A DNA stretch of 49,147 nt from NCBI GenBank assembly GCA_029932855.1, contig JAOZPG010000004.1:1-49147 (forward strand), written 5' to 3'. Of the stretch, positions 8,792 to 17,623 are shown one piece after another. This DNA comes from Bacteroidales bacterium (GTDB lineage: Bacteria; Bacteroidota; Bacteroidia; Bacteroidales; VadinHA17). Numbering within the stretch: the stretch's first letter is position 1; each line of letters begins with the position of its first letter. The translations under genes and the position numbers were made by a program. The notes beneath the pieces were generated by a model, which was given only the letters and a program-made list of their open reading frames with translations, was not told where the DNA came from and did no database searches.

Positions 8792-10843
8792 ATGTTTAAA
8801 AGCAAGCTATTTTTAATTCCCGGATTACTGATAATAATGGGTCTATTTGCTATTGCAGCAGGCCCTGCTGAGGGAGACCGGAGCCATAATAATAGGGGCA
8901 TTGACATCCTTCATTATACACTGCAGCTTGATCTAAGTGATATAAATAAAGGAGAAATAGCCGGAATTGCCGACCTGCAGATTAAAATACTGACTAAAGA
9001 GCTTCAAACAATAACACTTGATCTGAGTTCAATGAATGTTGACTCGGTCTGGATAGATGAGGCATCTGTTAATGATTGGAAATATTCCGGAGATCTGTTG
9101 AGCATTCCACTTAAAGCAGATGAGATTAATGGCGGCACATTGCTGGTCACTGTATTTTATCATGGGAAACCTCTTAAAGATCCTGTCTGGGGAGGTTTCT
9201 ATCTGTTTGCGGATAATGCTTTTAGTATGGGAGTGGGAATGGGCTCTGATCCACTTGCAGTGGGCAGGTTTTGGTATCCTTGTTACGATAGTTTTACCGA
9301 GCGGGCCAGCTATGAATATTTTATTACGGTAAAAGATGATTTGGCAGTTGCCTGTCCGGGAACCATGTCAGAGATATTTCAAAATGCTAACGGAACAACA
9401 ACCTGGCACTGGATGATGAATAACAGTATTCCCACCTATCTCTCATCAGTGGCTGTTGCAGATTATGTAAGAATTACCAATACCATTATTGGTAAAGACA
9501 GGAATATTCCTGTTGAACTGTTTGTTTCGCCAGGAGACAAGGAGAATGCATTAAAAAGCTTTGAAAAACTGGGAAACTGGCTTTCGTGTTTTGAAAATAT
9601 GTTTGGTCCCTACAGATGGGAAAAGATAGGCTATGCCTCGGTTAATTTCCCTCACGGTGCCATGGAGCATGCTACAATGATACATATACCAAGCTATTCA
9701 CTAAAAAATCCGGCTGGCTTTCAGGATCTGTTTGTACATGAGTTTGCCCATAGCTGGTTTGGCAATCTTATTACCTGTGCCTCGCCGGCAGATATGTGGT
9801 TCAACGAAGGATTTGCCAGTTATTGTGAAGCATTATACCATGAATGTTCTGAAGGTGAGCAGGCTTTCAGAGATTATATGCGTATAAATCATCTGAAATC
9901 ATTGCATGCTGCTGAAGCAGATGATGGCTTCAGGGCAATATACGGGAACCCTCCTGAGTATACTTATGGCAGCACTGTATATGATAAGGGAGCCGATGTA
10001 GCCCATACATTGAGAAGTTATCTTGGTGATAAGAAGTTTTTTCCGGCCATGAAAGCTATGTTCGATAAATATGCATTCAATAATATTTCAAGCCGGGAAT
10101 TACAGATTTTTCTTGAAAAGGAAACAGGAACACAACTTGATGATTTTTTTAATTTTTGGGTAGAGAGTCCCGGTTTTCCGCACTTCTCGGTTGATTCATT
10201 TTCAGTTGAGGCTGCTGAAAGCGGGTATAGGGTAAATGTATATGTTGAGCAGAGGCTTTTTGGGGCCACGGACTATTCATATTCAAATAGGATTGATCTA
10301 ATGTTTGTGAGTCCTTCATGGGACACAAGTATTAAAAGCTTTGAGTTTTCAGGTCCCTATGGGAAAGAAGATTTTATGCTTGGGTTTAAGCCCGAGCTTA
10401 TAATAATTGACCCCTATGAAAAAATTGCCGATGCTACTCTTGATGAGATAAAGATCATTAAGGCTGCAGGTGAATATTCATTTGATGAATCAGGATTCAT
10501 CCTTAATGTTGAGGAAATTACTGATTCAGCTTTTTTCCGTATTACAAAGCATATGGTACCGCCTGTTTCTTTGGATAAAAGCCTGACATTGCCTGAAGAT
10601 ATTTACTGGACCATGGAAAGCCTGGCGGCGAAAGATTTTAAAGCAAGTGCTATATTTGTTATTCATATGCCGGAATCTGCAGGATTGAAGAACAGGCAAC
10701 AGTTTCTCAGGCTTTTATATCGTGGTGGGCCGGGACAAAATTGGAATATTATTCCATCTGTGGCCATGCAGGAAAATGAGGCTTACTATTTAACATCCTC
10801 TGTAATAAAAAAGGGGGAATATTGCATTGCTTTTATTAAGTAA
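8792..10843 (+). CDS. M1 family metallopeptidase (aminopeptidase N-like), exported
   Basis: A 683-aa zinc peptidase with a hydrophobic N-terminal signal segment (about residues 1-22), so it probably acts in the periplasm or on the cell surface. The zinc site is complete: His316-Glu-Phe-Ala-His320, then Glu339 in NEGFASY, which is the correct M1 spacing. The substrate-recognition motif reads GAMEH (289-293) where aminopeptidase N has GAMEN; many bacterial M1 members carry this variant. The N-terminal beta domain (residues 30-230) and a C-terminal beta-rich region are present. Likely role: trimming amino acids from extracellular peptides. It lies 37 bases after purQ and could be read from the same promoter. 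Confidence 0.93.
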   Translation: MFKSKLFLIPGLLIIMGLFAIAAGPAEGDRSHNNRGIDILHYTLQLDLSDINKGEIAGIADLQIKILTKELQTITLDLSSMNVDSVWIDEASVNDWKYSGDLLSIPLKADEINGGTLLVTVFYHGKPLKDPVWGGFYLFADNAFSMGVGMGSDPLAVGRFWYPCYDSFTERASYEYFITVKDDLAVACPGTMSEIFQNANGTTTWHWMMNNSIPTYLSSVAVADYVRITNTIIGKDRNIPVELFVSPGDKENALKSFEKLGNWLSCFENMFGPYRWEKIGYASVNFPHGAMEHATMIHIPSYSLKNPAGFQDLFVHEFAHSWFGNLITCASPADMWFNEGFASYCEALYHECSEGEQAFRDYMRINHLKSLHAAEADDGFRAIYGNPPEYTYGSTVYDKGADVAHTLRSYLGDKKFFPAMKAMFDKYAFNNISSRELQIFLEKETGTQLDDFFNFWVESPGFPHFSVDSFSVEAAESGYRVNVYVEQRLFGATDYSYSNRIDLMFVSPSWDTSIKSFEFSGPYGKEDFMLGFKPELIIIDPYEKIADATLDEIKIIKAAGEYSFDESGFILNVEEITDSAFFRITKHMVPPVSLDKSLTLPEDIYWTMESLAAKDFKASAIFVIHMPESAGLKNRQQFLRLLYRGGPGQNWNIIPSVAMQENEAYYLTSSVIKKGEYCIAFIK

Positions 10844-10860
10844 ATTGAATCCTGTGAGAG

Positions 10861-10969
10861 CATTCCCCGTAGCTTGCTGCGAGGGTAGCGAGCGCAATAT
10901 AAATAATCAATAAGGATCGATGATTGGCTTCGCCGAGTGGAAGGTTCCTTGTAGCTTTGCTGCGAGGAG
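10861..10969. repeat. Pair of REP-like hairpin repeats
   Basis: Two similar units lie between the peptidase gene and the tRNA: 10863-10884 (core CCCCGTAGCTTGCTGCGAGG) and 10945-10967 (core CCTTGTAGCTTTGCTGCGAGG with one extra T). Each can fold on itself, CCCCGTAGC against GCTGCGAGG, with two mismatches. A short GGCTTCGCC hairpin lies between them at about 10926-10934. From memory, similar CGTAGCTTGCTGCG elements recur between genes in Bacteroidota genomes. With the tRNA, terminator and palindrome, this accounts for the 352-base stretch from 10844 to 11195. Confidence 0.65.
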
Positions 10970-10990
10970 AGTTAATTAAACAATTTTTAT

Positions 10991-10998
10991 TATTTTTG
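10991..10998 (+). promoter_or_regulatory. Candidate -7 element of the tRNA-Ala promoter
   Basis: TATTTTTG exactly fits the TAnnTTTG -7 pattern and lies 13 bases before the mature tRNA 5' end. I see no good TTTG at the expected -33 distance, so the promoter call rests on the -7 box and its position. Confidence 0.4.
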
Positions 10999-11011
10999 TC
11001 GCCTGAACTCC

Positions 11012-11085
11012 GGGGGCATAGCTCAGTTGGCTAGAGCGTTTGACTGGCAGTCAAGAGGTCAGGGGTTCGATTCCCCTTGTCTCCA
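11012..11085 (+). tRNA. tRNA-Ala (anticodon GGC)
   Basis: A full cloverleaf can be drawn: acceptor GGGGGCA / TGTCTCC, D-stem GCTC / GAGC, anticodon stem TTTGA / TCAAG with loop CTGGCAG (anticodon GGC at 11046-11048), and T-stem AGGGG / CCCCT with loop TTCGATT. The acceptor has the G3:U70 pair that is the main alanine identity signal, and the discriminator is A. The 3' CCA is not encoded, so it must be added after transcription. It reads GCC and GCU codons. Confidence 0.95.
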
Positions 11086-11090
11086 CAAAA

Positions 11091-11132
11091 GCAGGTTGGT
11101 TTAATTACCGGCCTGCTTTTTTATTTTTTTTT
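11091..11132 (+). terminator. Rho-independent terminator after tRNA-Ala
   Basis: GCAGGTTGGT pairs with ACCGGCCTGC (two G-U pairs) around a TTAATT loop and is followed by a long T-rich run (11117-11132). It begins six bases after the tRNA and isolates the tRNA unit from the glycosidase genes. Confidence 0.85.
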
Positions 11133-11178
11133 GATCTCATACGAATTGCAACTAAAATTGACTATTTTGTATAAGCTT

Positions 11179-11197
11179 ATGCAATTGGTAATTGCAT
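11179..11197. promoter_or_regulatory. Perfect inverted repeat before the glycosidase pair (operator candidate)
   Basis: ATGCAATT, a GGT spacer and AATTGCAT form an 8+8 perfect palindrome. Its right arm runs into the first possible ATG (11196), which suggests that translation really starts further in, at 11226. There is no T-run, so a transcription-factor site is likelier than a terminator. A lone half-site (AATTGCA) occurs a little upstream at about 11145. The binding protein is unknown. Confidence 0.45.
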
Positions 11198-11225
11198 GGA
11201 TTTAATTGTAATCGATATAGTAAAA

Positions 11226-13355
11226 ATGGCTATCTCAGTTGTGAAAAAAATAAATGATCTGGTATACGGATTGCTAGTGCTGGTGGTGATTATTTCAGTT
11301 TCATGTAGCGCTGAAAAGAATACAGACAGGCTCAAAATTGATGTTAAAGCAGGGGAACCAATATATACAACTTATGCTGCATCACTTGAGAGTTCTGAGT
11401 ATATCATTGACCAGGCTTATGAGTTTATTTATGATAATATGGAAGAGCCGCTTTTATTCAGCTCATCTGCCGGAGGTTCAATAGGTTTTGGTTTTATATA
11501 TGACAGCATCTACATTGATTCACCGGGAGAAATGTACTCTACACCCGTATTGAAATACAGCTTTCCGGATATGTGTGTTTTTGAATTTGAACCGGTGAAA
11601 GACATCTTTTGCATGGGCCAGTTTGTTGTAAGCAGTTCAACTTCTGTTATTACTGAACTGGAGTTGTTTAACAGGTCTGAAGAGGAGAAACAAATCAGCC
11701 TGGTCTCATATATTGAAAGCAGTGAGAGTTTTTTTTCAAATGTAGATTGCGACACTGGCCGTTTCAGTTTCATTAGTGAAAAGTATCCTGACAACTGGAC
11801 CCTGTCACATGATCTTCCATACTTCGACAGCCTGCTGAATATTTTTGTTTTCAGTCCTGATGCTGCAGATATGGAAGTTTGTATGACCGATACAAATGAT
11901 TTACGCCAGCTGGGAAAAGATTGTATTAACAGTCCTGCTTTAGTTGCAAATAAACTATGGTTTAAGAAAATCCTGGATCTTTCCCCCGGAGAAAGTAAAA
12001 AAGTTCGTTTTGTGAGAAAGACAGGCTCATACAGAGGTGATCCTGAAAAATTAATTACTGAAACCGGCCGGCTGATGAAAATTGATCTGACTGCCTGGTT
12101 TGATAAAAATGTGGAACTTTTTAGTGGAGTCCTGCCCTTTCTGTCATCATCACGGGAACAGAATCTCTTAATACTTAGCTCATTTAATATGATGAGGCAG
12201 CAGATGTATCCTCCCGAGGGGAAATCTTCTTTTAATTATTATGTTTTTTCCCGTGAACCTGTATGGGGCTGGGGGCACGGGGGGCAGGTATTTCATGAAA
12301 GCATTGCTATGCTGGCATATGCCCTGTTGTTCCCCGAAAGTGCAATGAATTCTCAAAGGGTCTATTCTGAAAGGCAGTATGATAATGGATATATCAATTA
12401 CCGTACCGGCTCATACCTGGATGAGATAATAGAGTATAATGGAGAATTAACTTCTTCAGCTCCCTGGTATTCCTGGTTAAACTGGGAGATATATATGATG
12501 ACCGGAGACCGTGATTTCCTGGAAGAGATGTATGTGTCATCTAAGAAATTTTATAATTTCTATGTCTCTACCCGCGATAAGGACGGAGACGGTCTGTGCG
12601 AATGGGGAGGTCATGCAGTACTTGAATCGGTAAGGGATGGACTGGTAGCTGTATGGGACGAGGTGGGATGGCCTTCGGAATTTGAAGGAGTGGATATTAA
12701 CAGTATGCTTGTTAAAGAGGCTAAATCACTTGAACAGATGGCTCTTGAGTTAGGTCTTAGCGGAGAAGCCCTTCAATGGAAAGAAGATTATAGCAGAAGG
12801 ACAGAGTTAATAAATAAAGTGTGCTGGGATGAGATCGATGGCTTTTATTTTAATGCTGACAAGAGGGATAATGATTTTTCATACAAAAAGAATAATGATC
12901 TTAAAAGGGAAGAAATAATTGGATTTTTACCTCTCTGGGCCGGAATAGCATCTGAAGAGCAAGCATCTGAGTTGGTAGATAAACTGACGGATACTGCTAA
13001 GTTCTGGAGGGAATACGGAGTCCCTTCACTATCAGCTTCCGATTCTTACTACAATGATAAGGGTTACTGGAACGGACCTGTATGGGTTGAATGGAACTAC
13101 CTGGTGGTAAGAGGGCTACTGGATTATGGATATGAGGAGGAAGCACAGGAGCTTGTGAAGCGAGTATCTGCTATTATGATAAAGAGGCTTGCGGAGGACC
13201 ATAATTTATGGGAGTTTTACAGTCCCGACGACAACTGGGGAGGATATCATAAGACTTATATATGGGCAGGTATTATTGTTCGTATGCTTCTCGATACGGG
13301 GCTTATAGATAAAAAGCAGGAGCTTATGATCAGCGCAGATAAAGTTTTAGATTAG
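11226..13355 (+). CDS. MGH1-like/GH63-type glycoside hydrolase, lipoprotein
   Basis: A 709-aa predicted (alpha/alpha)6-barrel glycosidase. An ATG also exists at 11196, but that start overlaps a palindrome and puts ten residues before the signal peptide, so I prefer 11226. The lipobox VIISVSC predicts a lipoprotein. The first 300 residues are beta-rich. The catalytic half has WGWGHGGQVFHES, then DKDGDGLCEWGGHAVLESVRD, then GYWNGPVWVEWNY and LWEFYSPD, a pattern seen in GH63/GH37-like trehalase or glucosidase relatives. The acidic catalytic residues probably lie in the EWGG and WEFYSPD regions; this is inference. It is followed after 18 bases by a clear paralogue. The substrate is unknown; alpha-glucosides or mannosides are typical. 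Confidence 0.82.
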   Translation: MAISVVKKINDLVYGLLVLVVIISVSCSAEKNTDRLKIDVKAGEPIYTTYAASLESSEYIIDQAYEFIYDNMEEPLLFSSSAGGSIGFGFIYDSIYIDSPGEMYSTPVLKYSFPDMCVFEFEPVKDIFCMGQFVVSSSTSVITELELFNRSEEEKQISLVSYIESSESFFSNVDCDTGRFSFISEKYPDNWTLSHDLPYFDSLLNIFVFSPDAADMEVCMTDTNDLRQLGKDCINSPALVANKLWFKKILDLSPGESKKVRFVRKTGSYRGDPEKLITETGRLMKIDLTAWFDKNVELFSGVLPFLSSSREQNLLILSSFNMMRQQMYPPEGKSSFNYYVFSREPVWGWGHGGQVFHESIAMLAYALLFPESAMNSQRVYSERQYDNGYINYRTGSYLDEIIEYNGELTSSAPWYSWLNWEIYMMTGDRDFLEEMYVSSKKFYNFYVSTRDKDGDGLCEWGGHAVLESVRDGLVAVWDEVGWPSEFEGVDINSMLVKEAKSLEQMALELGLSGEALQWKEDYSRRTELINKVCWDEIDGFYFNADKRDNDFSYKKNNDLKREEIIGFLPLWAGIASEEQASELVDKLTDTAKFWREYGVPSLSASDSYYNDKGYWNGPVWVEWNYLVVRGLLDYGYEEEAQELVKRVSAIMIKRLAEDHNLWEFYSPDDNWGGYHKTYIWAGIIVRMLLDTGLIDKKQELMISADKVLD

Positions 13356-13373
13356 TAATATAAATTATCACGA

Positions 13374-15545
13374 ATGAAAAGAGTTCTTAGCCTATTCCTT
13401 TCTGTCATGGTATCCTGGCTTTGCCTTAACGGACAGGAAATGCACATATCTGATGATTATCTCCTGCTTAATGCCGGGCAGGACGATCCTCTTTATACTA
13501 CCTATACAGCACGGATGTCGCGTTCAAGATTATACGGAGATAAGGGATATAAGATGTACTATAAGAGCCAGTCACATCCGCTGAGATATAGCAGTGATAT
13601 GGCGGGTTCAAGTTATAATGTATTTGTAATAAACTCGGTGGCAATTAAATCGCTAAGTGAGTACTATCTCAAGCCTGTTATTAAGTATTCTTTTCCGGAT
13701 ATGGCGGTAATGGAATATGAGCCTTACAAGGATGTTCATGTGGAAGAAACATTTTTGGTTTACAGTTCAAAATGTTCTGTGGTTAATATGTTAATTACCA
13801 ATAAGGGACGGGAGAAAATAAAAATAAGTACTTATCCGGTTTATGAATTAGCTAATGATTCGCTTTTTGTTGAAAGATTTGACAGCTCAAGCAACTCATA
13901 TATTACCACCAGGCATGAAACGCTAAAAAGGCTTTATAGTAACTTGTATGCAACTGAACCATATCCCGTTAACTGGAGGGAGGTATTTACAATTAGCAGC
14001 AAACCAAATACTTATGGGGCATATTCAGGTAATATAGATGATTTTTATCTTAAAATTAAAACTGATCATTATGCTGAGGACAAGTATAATGACAGCCTGA
14101 ATTGCCAGGTCTCGTCTTTTGTTGATTATATTAGCCTGCAGGCAAAGTTTGAATTAGAACCGGGAGAAAGCAAAAGTGTAAGGTATATCCGCGGGGCACA
14201 GGGCATAAATGAGAATACAGATGACTTAATTGAGGAATGCAATAAGCTAAAGACCATTGATTTATTGTTGCTTCTAAAGGAAAATGAAAGTCTTTACGCT
14301 AATATTCCGCATATAGACTTTGATAATAAAGAAGAAAAGCAGGTATATATAAGTGCTTTCAACCTTGTACGGGGCAGCATGCTCCCTCCATCCGGGAAAA
14401 CATTGCATAACTTTTATGTCTTTTCCAGGCATCCCTTGTGGGGTTGGGGACACGGGCACCAGGTTTTGCACGAGTCATTATCAATGATGGCCTATGTATA
14501 TCTTGATCCTGTATCTGCTCAGGAATCGCAGAGGGTGTATATAGAACAACAGAGGGATGATGGGTTGATAGCATACAGGCATGGCCCCCGTGGCCTGCAG
14601 GATTATCCGCATTACAGCAAGGTCTTAAAGAGGGATATGTCAACAACATCAGCCCCTTTCTATAGCTGGATAAACCTGGAGCTGTTTAAGGTCTCAAAAG
14701 ACATAGACTTCCTGACTGAAGCATATTCATCAGGAGTTAAGTATACAAACTGGCTGATAGAAAACAGGGACCTGGATAATGATGGTACATTTGAGTGGGG
14801 CCCCTATGGCATCATTGAAAATGTTAGGGACTGGTATAATGCGGTATTCCAGGTGTCGGGTGAAAGATACCTTGATATTGATAAGGAAGATATTTCGGAT
14901 GAGCTGGAGTGTCTTGACCTGAGTGCAATGATGGTTAAGGAGATGAGATCTCTGTCTGAGATGGCTGCTATGCTTGGGAATAAGAAGGATGCCAAAAAAT
15001 GGAACAAGAAGGCAAATGAACTTTCAGGCCTTATTAACGAAAGGATGTGGGATGATGAAACCGGGTTCTATTATTCGATAAATAAGGGAGACCATAGCTT
15101 TAAATTCATGTCCAGGGACCTTCGGAGACCTGAGATAATAGGCTTCCTTCCCTTGTGGGCAAATATCGCAACAGAGGAAAGGGCTGAAATGATAATTAAG
15201 AACTACCTGCTTGATCCGGAAAAATTCTGGAGAAGATATGGTGTGCCCACACTGGCTGCAGATGATGAATGGTACAGTGCAGATGTAGATTACTGTTGTA
15301 AGTGGAACGGGCCGGTATGGCTGCTCTGGAATTATATGGTATATGAAGGCTTGTTGAATTATGGTTATACGCGGGAAGCGGATATGCTGGCAGACAAATT
15401 GATGCTGGCAGTATCAGTACAGCTCTCAAAAAACCATAACTTTTGGGAATCATACAGTCCCGATAAAGATGTGCTGAACAGTCCATCCAACTATATATGG
15501 GACGCAATTATTGCAAGGATACTTATTGAAAAGTACCGTCCTTAA
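13374..15545 (+). CDS. MGH1-like/GH63-type glycoside hydrolase, secreted paralogue
   Basis: A 723-aa paralogue of the preceding gene, with the same domain order and matching blocks: WGWGHGHQVLHES, ESQRVYIEQQRDDG, NDGTFEWGPYGIIENVRD, KWNGPVWLLWNY and FWESYSPD. It has an ordinary Sec signal ending near LNGQ and not a lipobox, so this copy may be periplasmic while its neighbour is membrane bound. It also has an insertion (SGERYLDIDKEDISDELE) absent from the first copy. The 18-base gap indicates one transcript. There is no SusC/SusD pair or sugar transporter nearby, so this is not a standard polysaccharide utilisation locus. Confidence 0.82.
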   Translation: MKRVLSLFLSVMVSWLCLNGQEMHISDDYLLLNAGQDDPLYTTYTARMSRSRLYGDKGYKMYYKSQSHPLRYSSDMAGSSYNVFVINSVAIKSLSEYYLKPVIKYSFPDMAVMEYEPYKDVHVEETFLVYSSKCSVVNMLITNKGREKIKISTYPVYELANDSLFVERFDSSSNSYITTRHETLKRLYSNLYATEPYPVNWREVFTISSKPNTYGAYSGNIDDFYLKIKTDHYAEDKYNDSLNCQVSSFVDYISLQAKFELEPGESKSVRYIRGAQGINENTDDLIEECNKLKTIDLLLLLKENESLYANIPHIDFDNKEEKQVYISAFNLVRGSMLPPSGKTLHNFYVFSRHPLWGWGHGHQVLHESLSMMAYVYLDPVSAQESQRVYIEQQRDDGLIAYRHGPRGLQDYPHYSKVLKRDMSTTSAPFYSWINLELFKVSKDIDFLTEAYSSGVKYTNWLIENRDLDNDGTFEWGPYGIIENVRDWYNAVFQVSGERYLDIDKEDISDELECLDLSAMMVKEMRSLSEMAAMLGNKKDAKKWNKKANELSGLINERMWDDETGFYYSINKGDHSFKFMSRDLRRPEIIGFLPLWANIATEERAEMIIKNYLLDPEKFWRRYGVPTLAADDEWYSADVDYCCKWNGPVWLLWNYMVYEGLLNYGYTREADMLADKLMLAVSVQLSKNHNFWESYSPDKDVLNSPSNYIWDAIIARILIEKYRP

Positions 15546-15591
15546 TTTTGGACTGATTTTTGTGGTTTATAATATAACTGCATTTATATTG

Positions 15592-15599
15592 TATTTTTG
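15592..15599 (+). promoter_or_regulatory. Candidate -7 element before the TonB gene
   Basis: TATTTTTG matches TAnnTTTG and lies 70 bases before the ATG of the TonB-family gene. The upstream region has only TTTAT (15566-15570) about 21 bases away, so the -33 element is poor. Confidence 0.35.
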
Positions 15600-15669
15600 G
15601 AAAAGTAATCTGGGAAATTTTGATTTTATATTGAGAAATCCTTATTTTTAGCCCATAAATCATTAAAAA

Positions 15670-16353
15670 ATGAAACCAAAAAAATCAGATCAGGCAAATC
15701 TCGAGAAAAGAAAAGGGATCTTTTTTGAGTTGGGACTTGTAATTTCTATCTCTTTAGTATTAATTGCTTTCGAATGGACAAGTGGCGGACTGGGCGATAA
15801 TGCTTTCGATGCGGGTTCATCAGAACAGATTGAAGAAGAGATGATTCCTATTACTCACGAGAAACCACCTGAACCTCCCAAACCACCTGAACCACCTAAG
15901 GTTACTGAGGTGCTGGAGATTGTGGATGATGATGTTGATATTGAGGATGAGCTTATACTTGAAGATTTTGATGTGGATCAGGACACTGAAGTTGAGATAA
16001 TGGAATTTGACGATGAAGCAGAAGAGGAAGAAGCTGAGATCTTTTTCATTGTTGAGGACATGCCCAGTTTTCAGGGAAAAGGACAGGACGGATTCAGGGC
16101 CTATATCGGACAGAATCTGAGGTATCCTGAGATTGCTGCAGAGAACGGAATAAGCGGAAGGGTATTTGTACAGTTTGTTGTGGAGCCCAACGGCAGGGTT
16201 ACTAATGTTAAAGTGGTGAGGGGTGTTGACCCTGCACTTGATGCTGAAGCAGTACGTGTTGTTAAGTCCTCGCCAAAATGGACACCGGGAAAACAACGCG
16301 GTAAACCGGTAAGGGTATCATACACCTTCCCTATTAATTTTGTACTTCAGTAA
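15670..16353 (+). CDS. TonB family energy transducer
   Basis: A 227-aa protein with one N-terminal membrane segment (about residues 16-36), a periplasmic proline-rich spacer (EKPPEPPKPPEPPK), a strongly acidic stretch (about 80-125) and a C-terminal TonB domain (about 135-227; GRVFVQFVVEPNGRVTNVKVVRG and VRVSYTFPINFVLQ). It would transmit proton-motive-force energy from ExbB/ExbD to TonB-dependent receptors in the outer membrane. No exbB/exbD or receptor gene is near, so it stands alone, as is common in Bacteroidota with several TonB copies. It has its own terminator. Confidence 0.92.
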   Translation: MKPKKSDQANLEKRKGIFFELGLVISISLVLIAFEWTSGGLGDNAFDAGSSEQIEEEMIPITHEKPPEPPKPPEPPKVTEVLEIVDDDVDIEDELILEDFDVDQDTEVEIMEFDDEAEEEEAEIFFIVEDMPSFQGKGQDGFRAYIGQNLRYPEIAAENGISGRVFVQFVVEPNGRVTNVKVVRGVDPALDAEAVRVVKSSPKWTPGKQRGKPVRVSYTFPINFVLQ

Positions 16354-16375
16354 GAAATTACATTGAATATTATAT

Positions 16376-16412
16376 AAGACCATCCTGTACAGGGTGGTCT
16401 TATTTTATTTTA
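16376..16412 (+). terminator. Rho-independent terminator after the TonB gene
   Basis: AAGACCATCCT pairs with AGGGTGGTCTT (one T-G pair) around a GTAC loop, followed by TATTTTATTTTATTT. It is 22 bases after the TonB stop codon. Confidence 0.85.
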
Positions 16413-16450
16413 TTTATCTTTAAGGTAGAATCCTCTAAATCTTAAGAGAT

Positions 16451-17623
16451 ATGAAAAAAATTATTTACTTATTTATTGCAATTTTTCTTGTTTCCGGCTG
16501 TGGATCATCGAAAAAGCAACTTCAGAAAGGGAATTATGATGCCGCCATACTGAAGGCAGTTAAGAAGCTGAAGAAAAATCATAATAGCAATAAAGACATT
16601 GAAGTTCTTGATCGATCTTATATGCTTGCCAATGAAAGAGATAATGACAGGATAAAATATCTGAAGAGAGAAGGGAAACCTGAAAACTGGGAAGAAATAG
16701 TTCAGACATATGAGCGCCTGTTAAGAAGGCAGCAAGCAGTAAGGACGGTGTTGCCATTGGAGATGGACGGACGCACTATCAATTACCCCCAGCATGATTT
16801 TGACCGCGAAATAATAGAAGCCAGACATCAGGCTGCCAGCTTCTTCTTTTCACATGGCAAAAAACTTATGGCTAATAATAATAAGGGATCATACAGGCAG
16901 GCTCATTACGAATTCTTGAAGGTTAAGCAATATTGGGGAGATTATGAAAATATCGATGCTCTTATAAACGAATCGAAATACCTGGGGATGAGCAGGGCAA
17001 TTGTTACTGTGGAAAACTATACACAGCTGAACCTGCCAAAGGAGTTCACAGATCAGTTGCTGGCAGTAAGTCCGCAGGACCTCGATACCGAATGGCTGGA
17101 GTTTTATTATAAAGACATGGATAAAAGTATAAGCTACGATTATCATATAAAAATCAACCTGAGAGTAATAGCTGTATCACCAGATGATGTGCAGGAAACC
17201 GACAGGCTGGAGAAGAAATCTATTGAGGATGGATTTGATTATGCTCTTGATGCCAATGGTAATGTTATGAAGGATACCTCAGGCAATGATATTAAAATAG
17301 TAAGGTATAAGGAAATTTCATGCTCAGTGATTGAAACGGCACAGCATAAATCAGCTCATATAGAAGGGGATGTTGAAATATACGAGCTTGAACCTGTTAA
17401 CAAATTATTGAGGAAGGATCCCATAGGTGCCGACAGTTATTTTGAGAATTTCTCCGCCAGGGCAATAGGAAATACAGATGCCCTTAGCGAGGAATCAAAG
17501 ACTATGATTGAAACAAAAGCGGTAGTCTTTCCAACTGATGATGAGATGATATTCCGGTGCAGTGAGGCACTTAAAGGAGCAATTGCAGGCATATTGCAAC
17601 AAAACAAGCAGTTTTTATTTTGA
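16451..17623 (+). CDS. Predicted lipoprotein with TPR-like helical start, function unknown
   Basis: A 390-aa protein with lipobox VSGCGSS (Cys at about residue 17). Residues 20-175 are helical and look like TPR repeats (GNYDAAILKAVKKLKKN is typical). The second half is more beta-like, with DYALDANGNVMKDTSGNDIKI and a conserved-looking tail on a helix (EALKGAIAGILQQNK). It is probably an outer- or inner-membrane lipoprotein. Its stop codon overlaps the start of hflX by four bases, so the two are translationally linked, although a functional connection is not obvious. No named family is recognised with certainty. Confidence 0.75.
   Translation: MKKIIYLFIAIFLVSGCGSSKKQLQKGNYDAAILKAVKKLKKNHNSNKDIEVLDRSYMLANERDNDRIKYLKREGKPENWEEIVQTYERLLRRQQAVRTVLPLEMDGRTINYPQHDFDREIIEARHQAASFFFSHGKKLMANNNKGSYRQAHYEFLKVKQYWGDYENIDALINESKYLGMSRAIVTVENYTQLNLPKEFTDQLLAVSPQDLDTEWLEFYYKDMDKSISYDYHIKINLRVIAVSPDDVQETDRLEKKSIEDGFDYALDANGNVMKDTSGNDIKIVRYKEISCSVIETAQHKSAHIEGDVEIYELEPVNKLLRKDPIGADSYFENFSARAIGNTDALSEESKTMIETKAVVFPTDDEMIFRCSEALKGAIAGILQQNKQFLF

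Noticed and set aside
9656-9670. GAMEH in place of GAMEN in the M1 peptidase as a novel active site
   Set aside because: GxMEH variants are familiar in bacterial M1 peptidases, so this is not a notable change.
10844-11195. Mobile element or integration at tRNA-Ala
   Set aside because: Only hairpin repeats are seen; no integrase, no duplicated tRNA end, and core genes on both sides.
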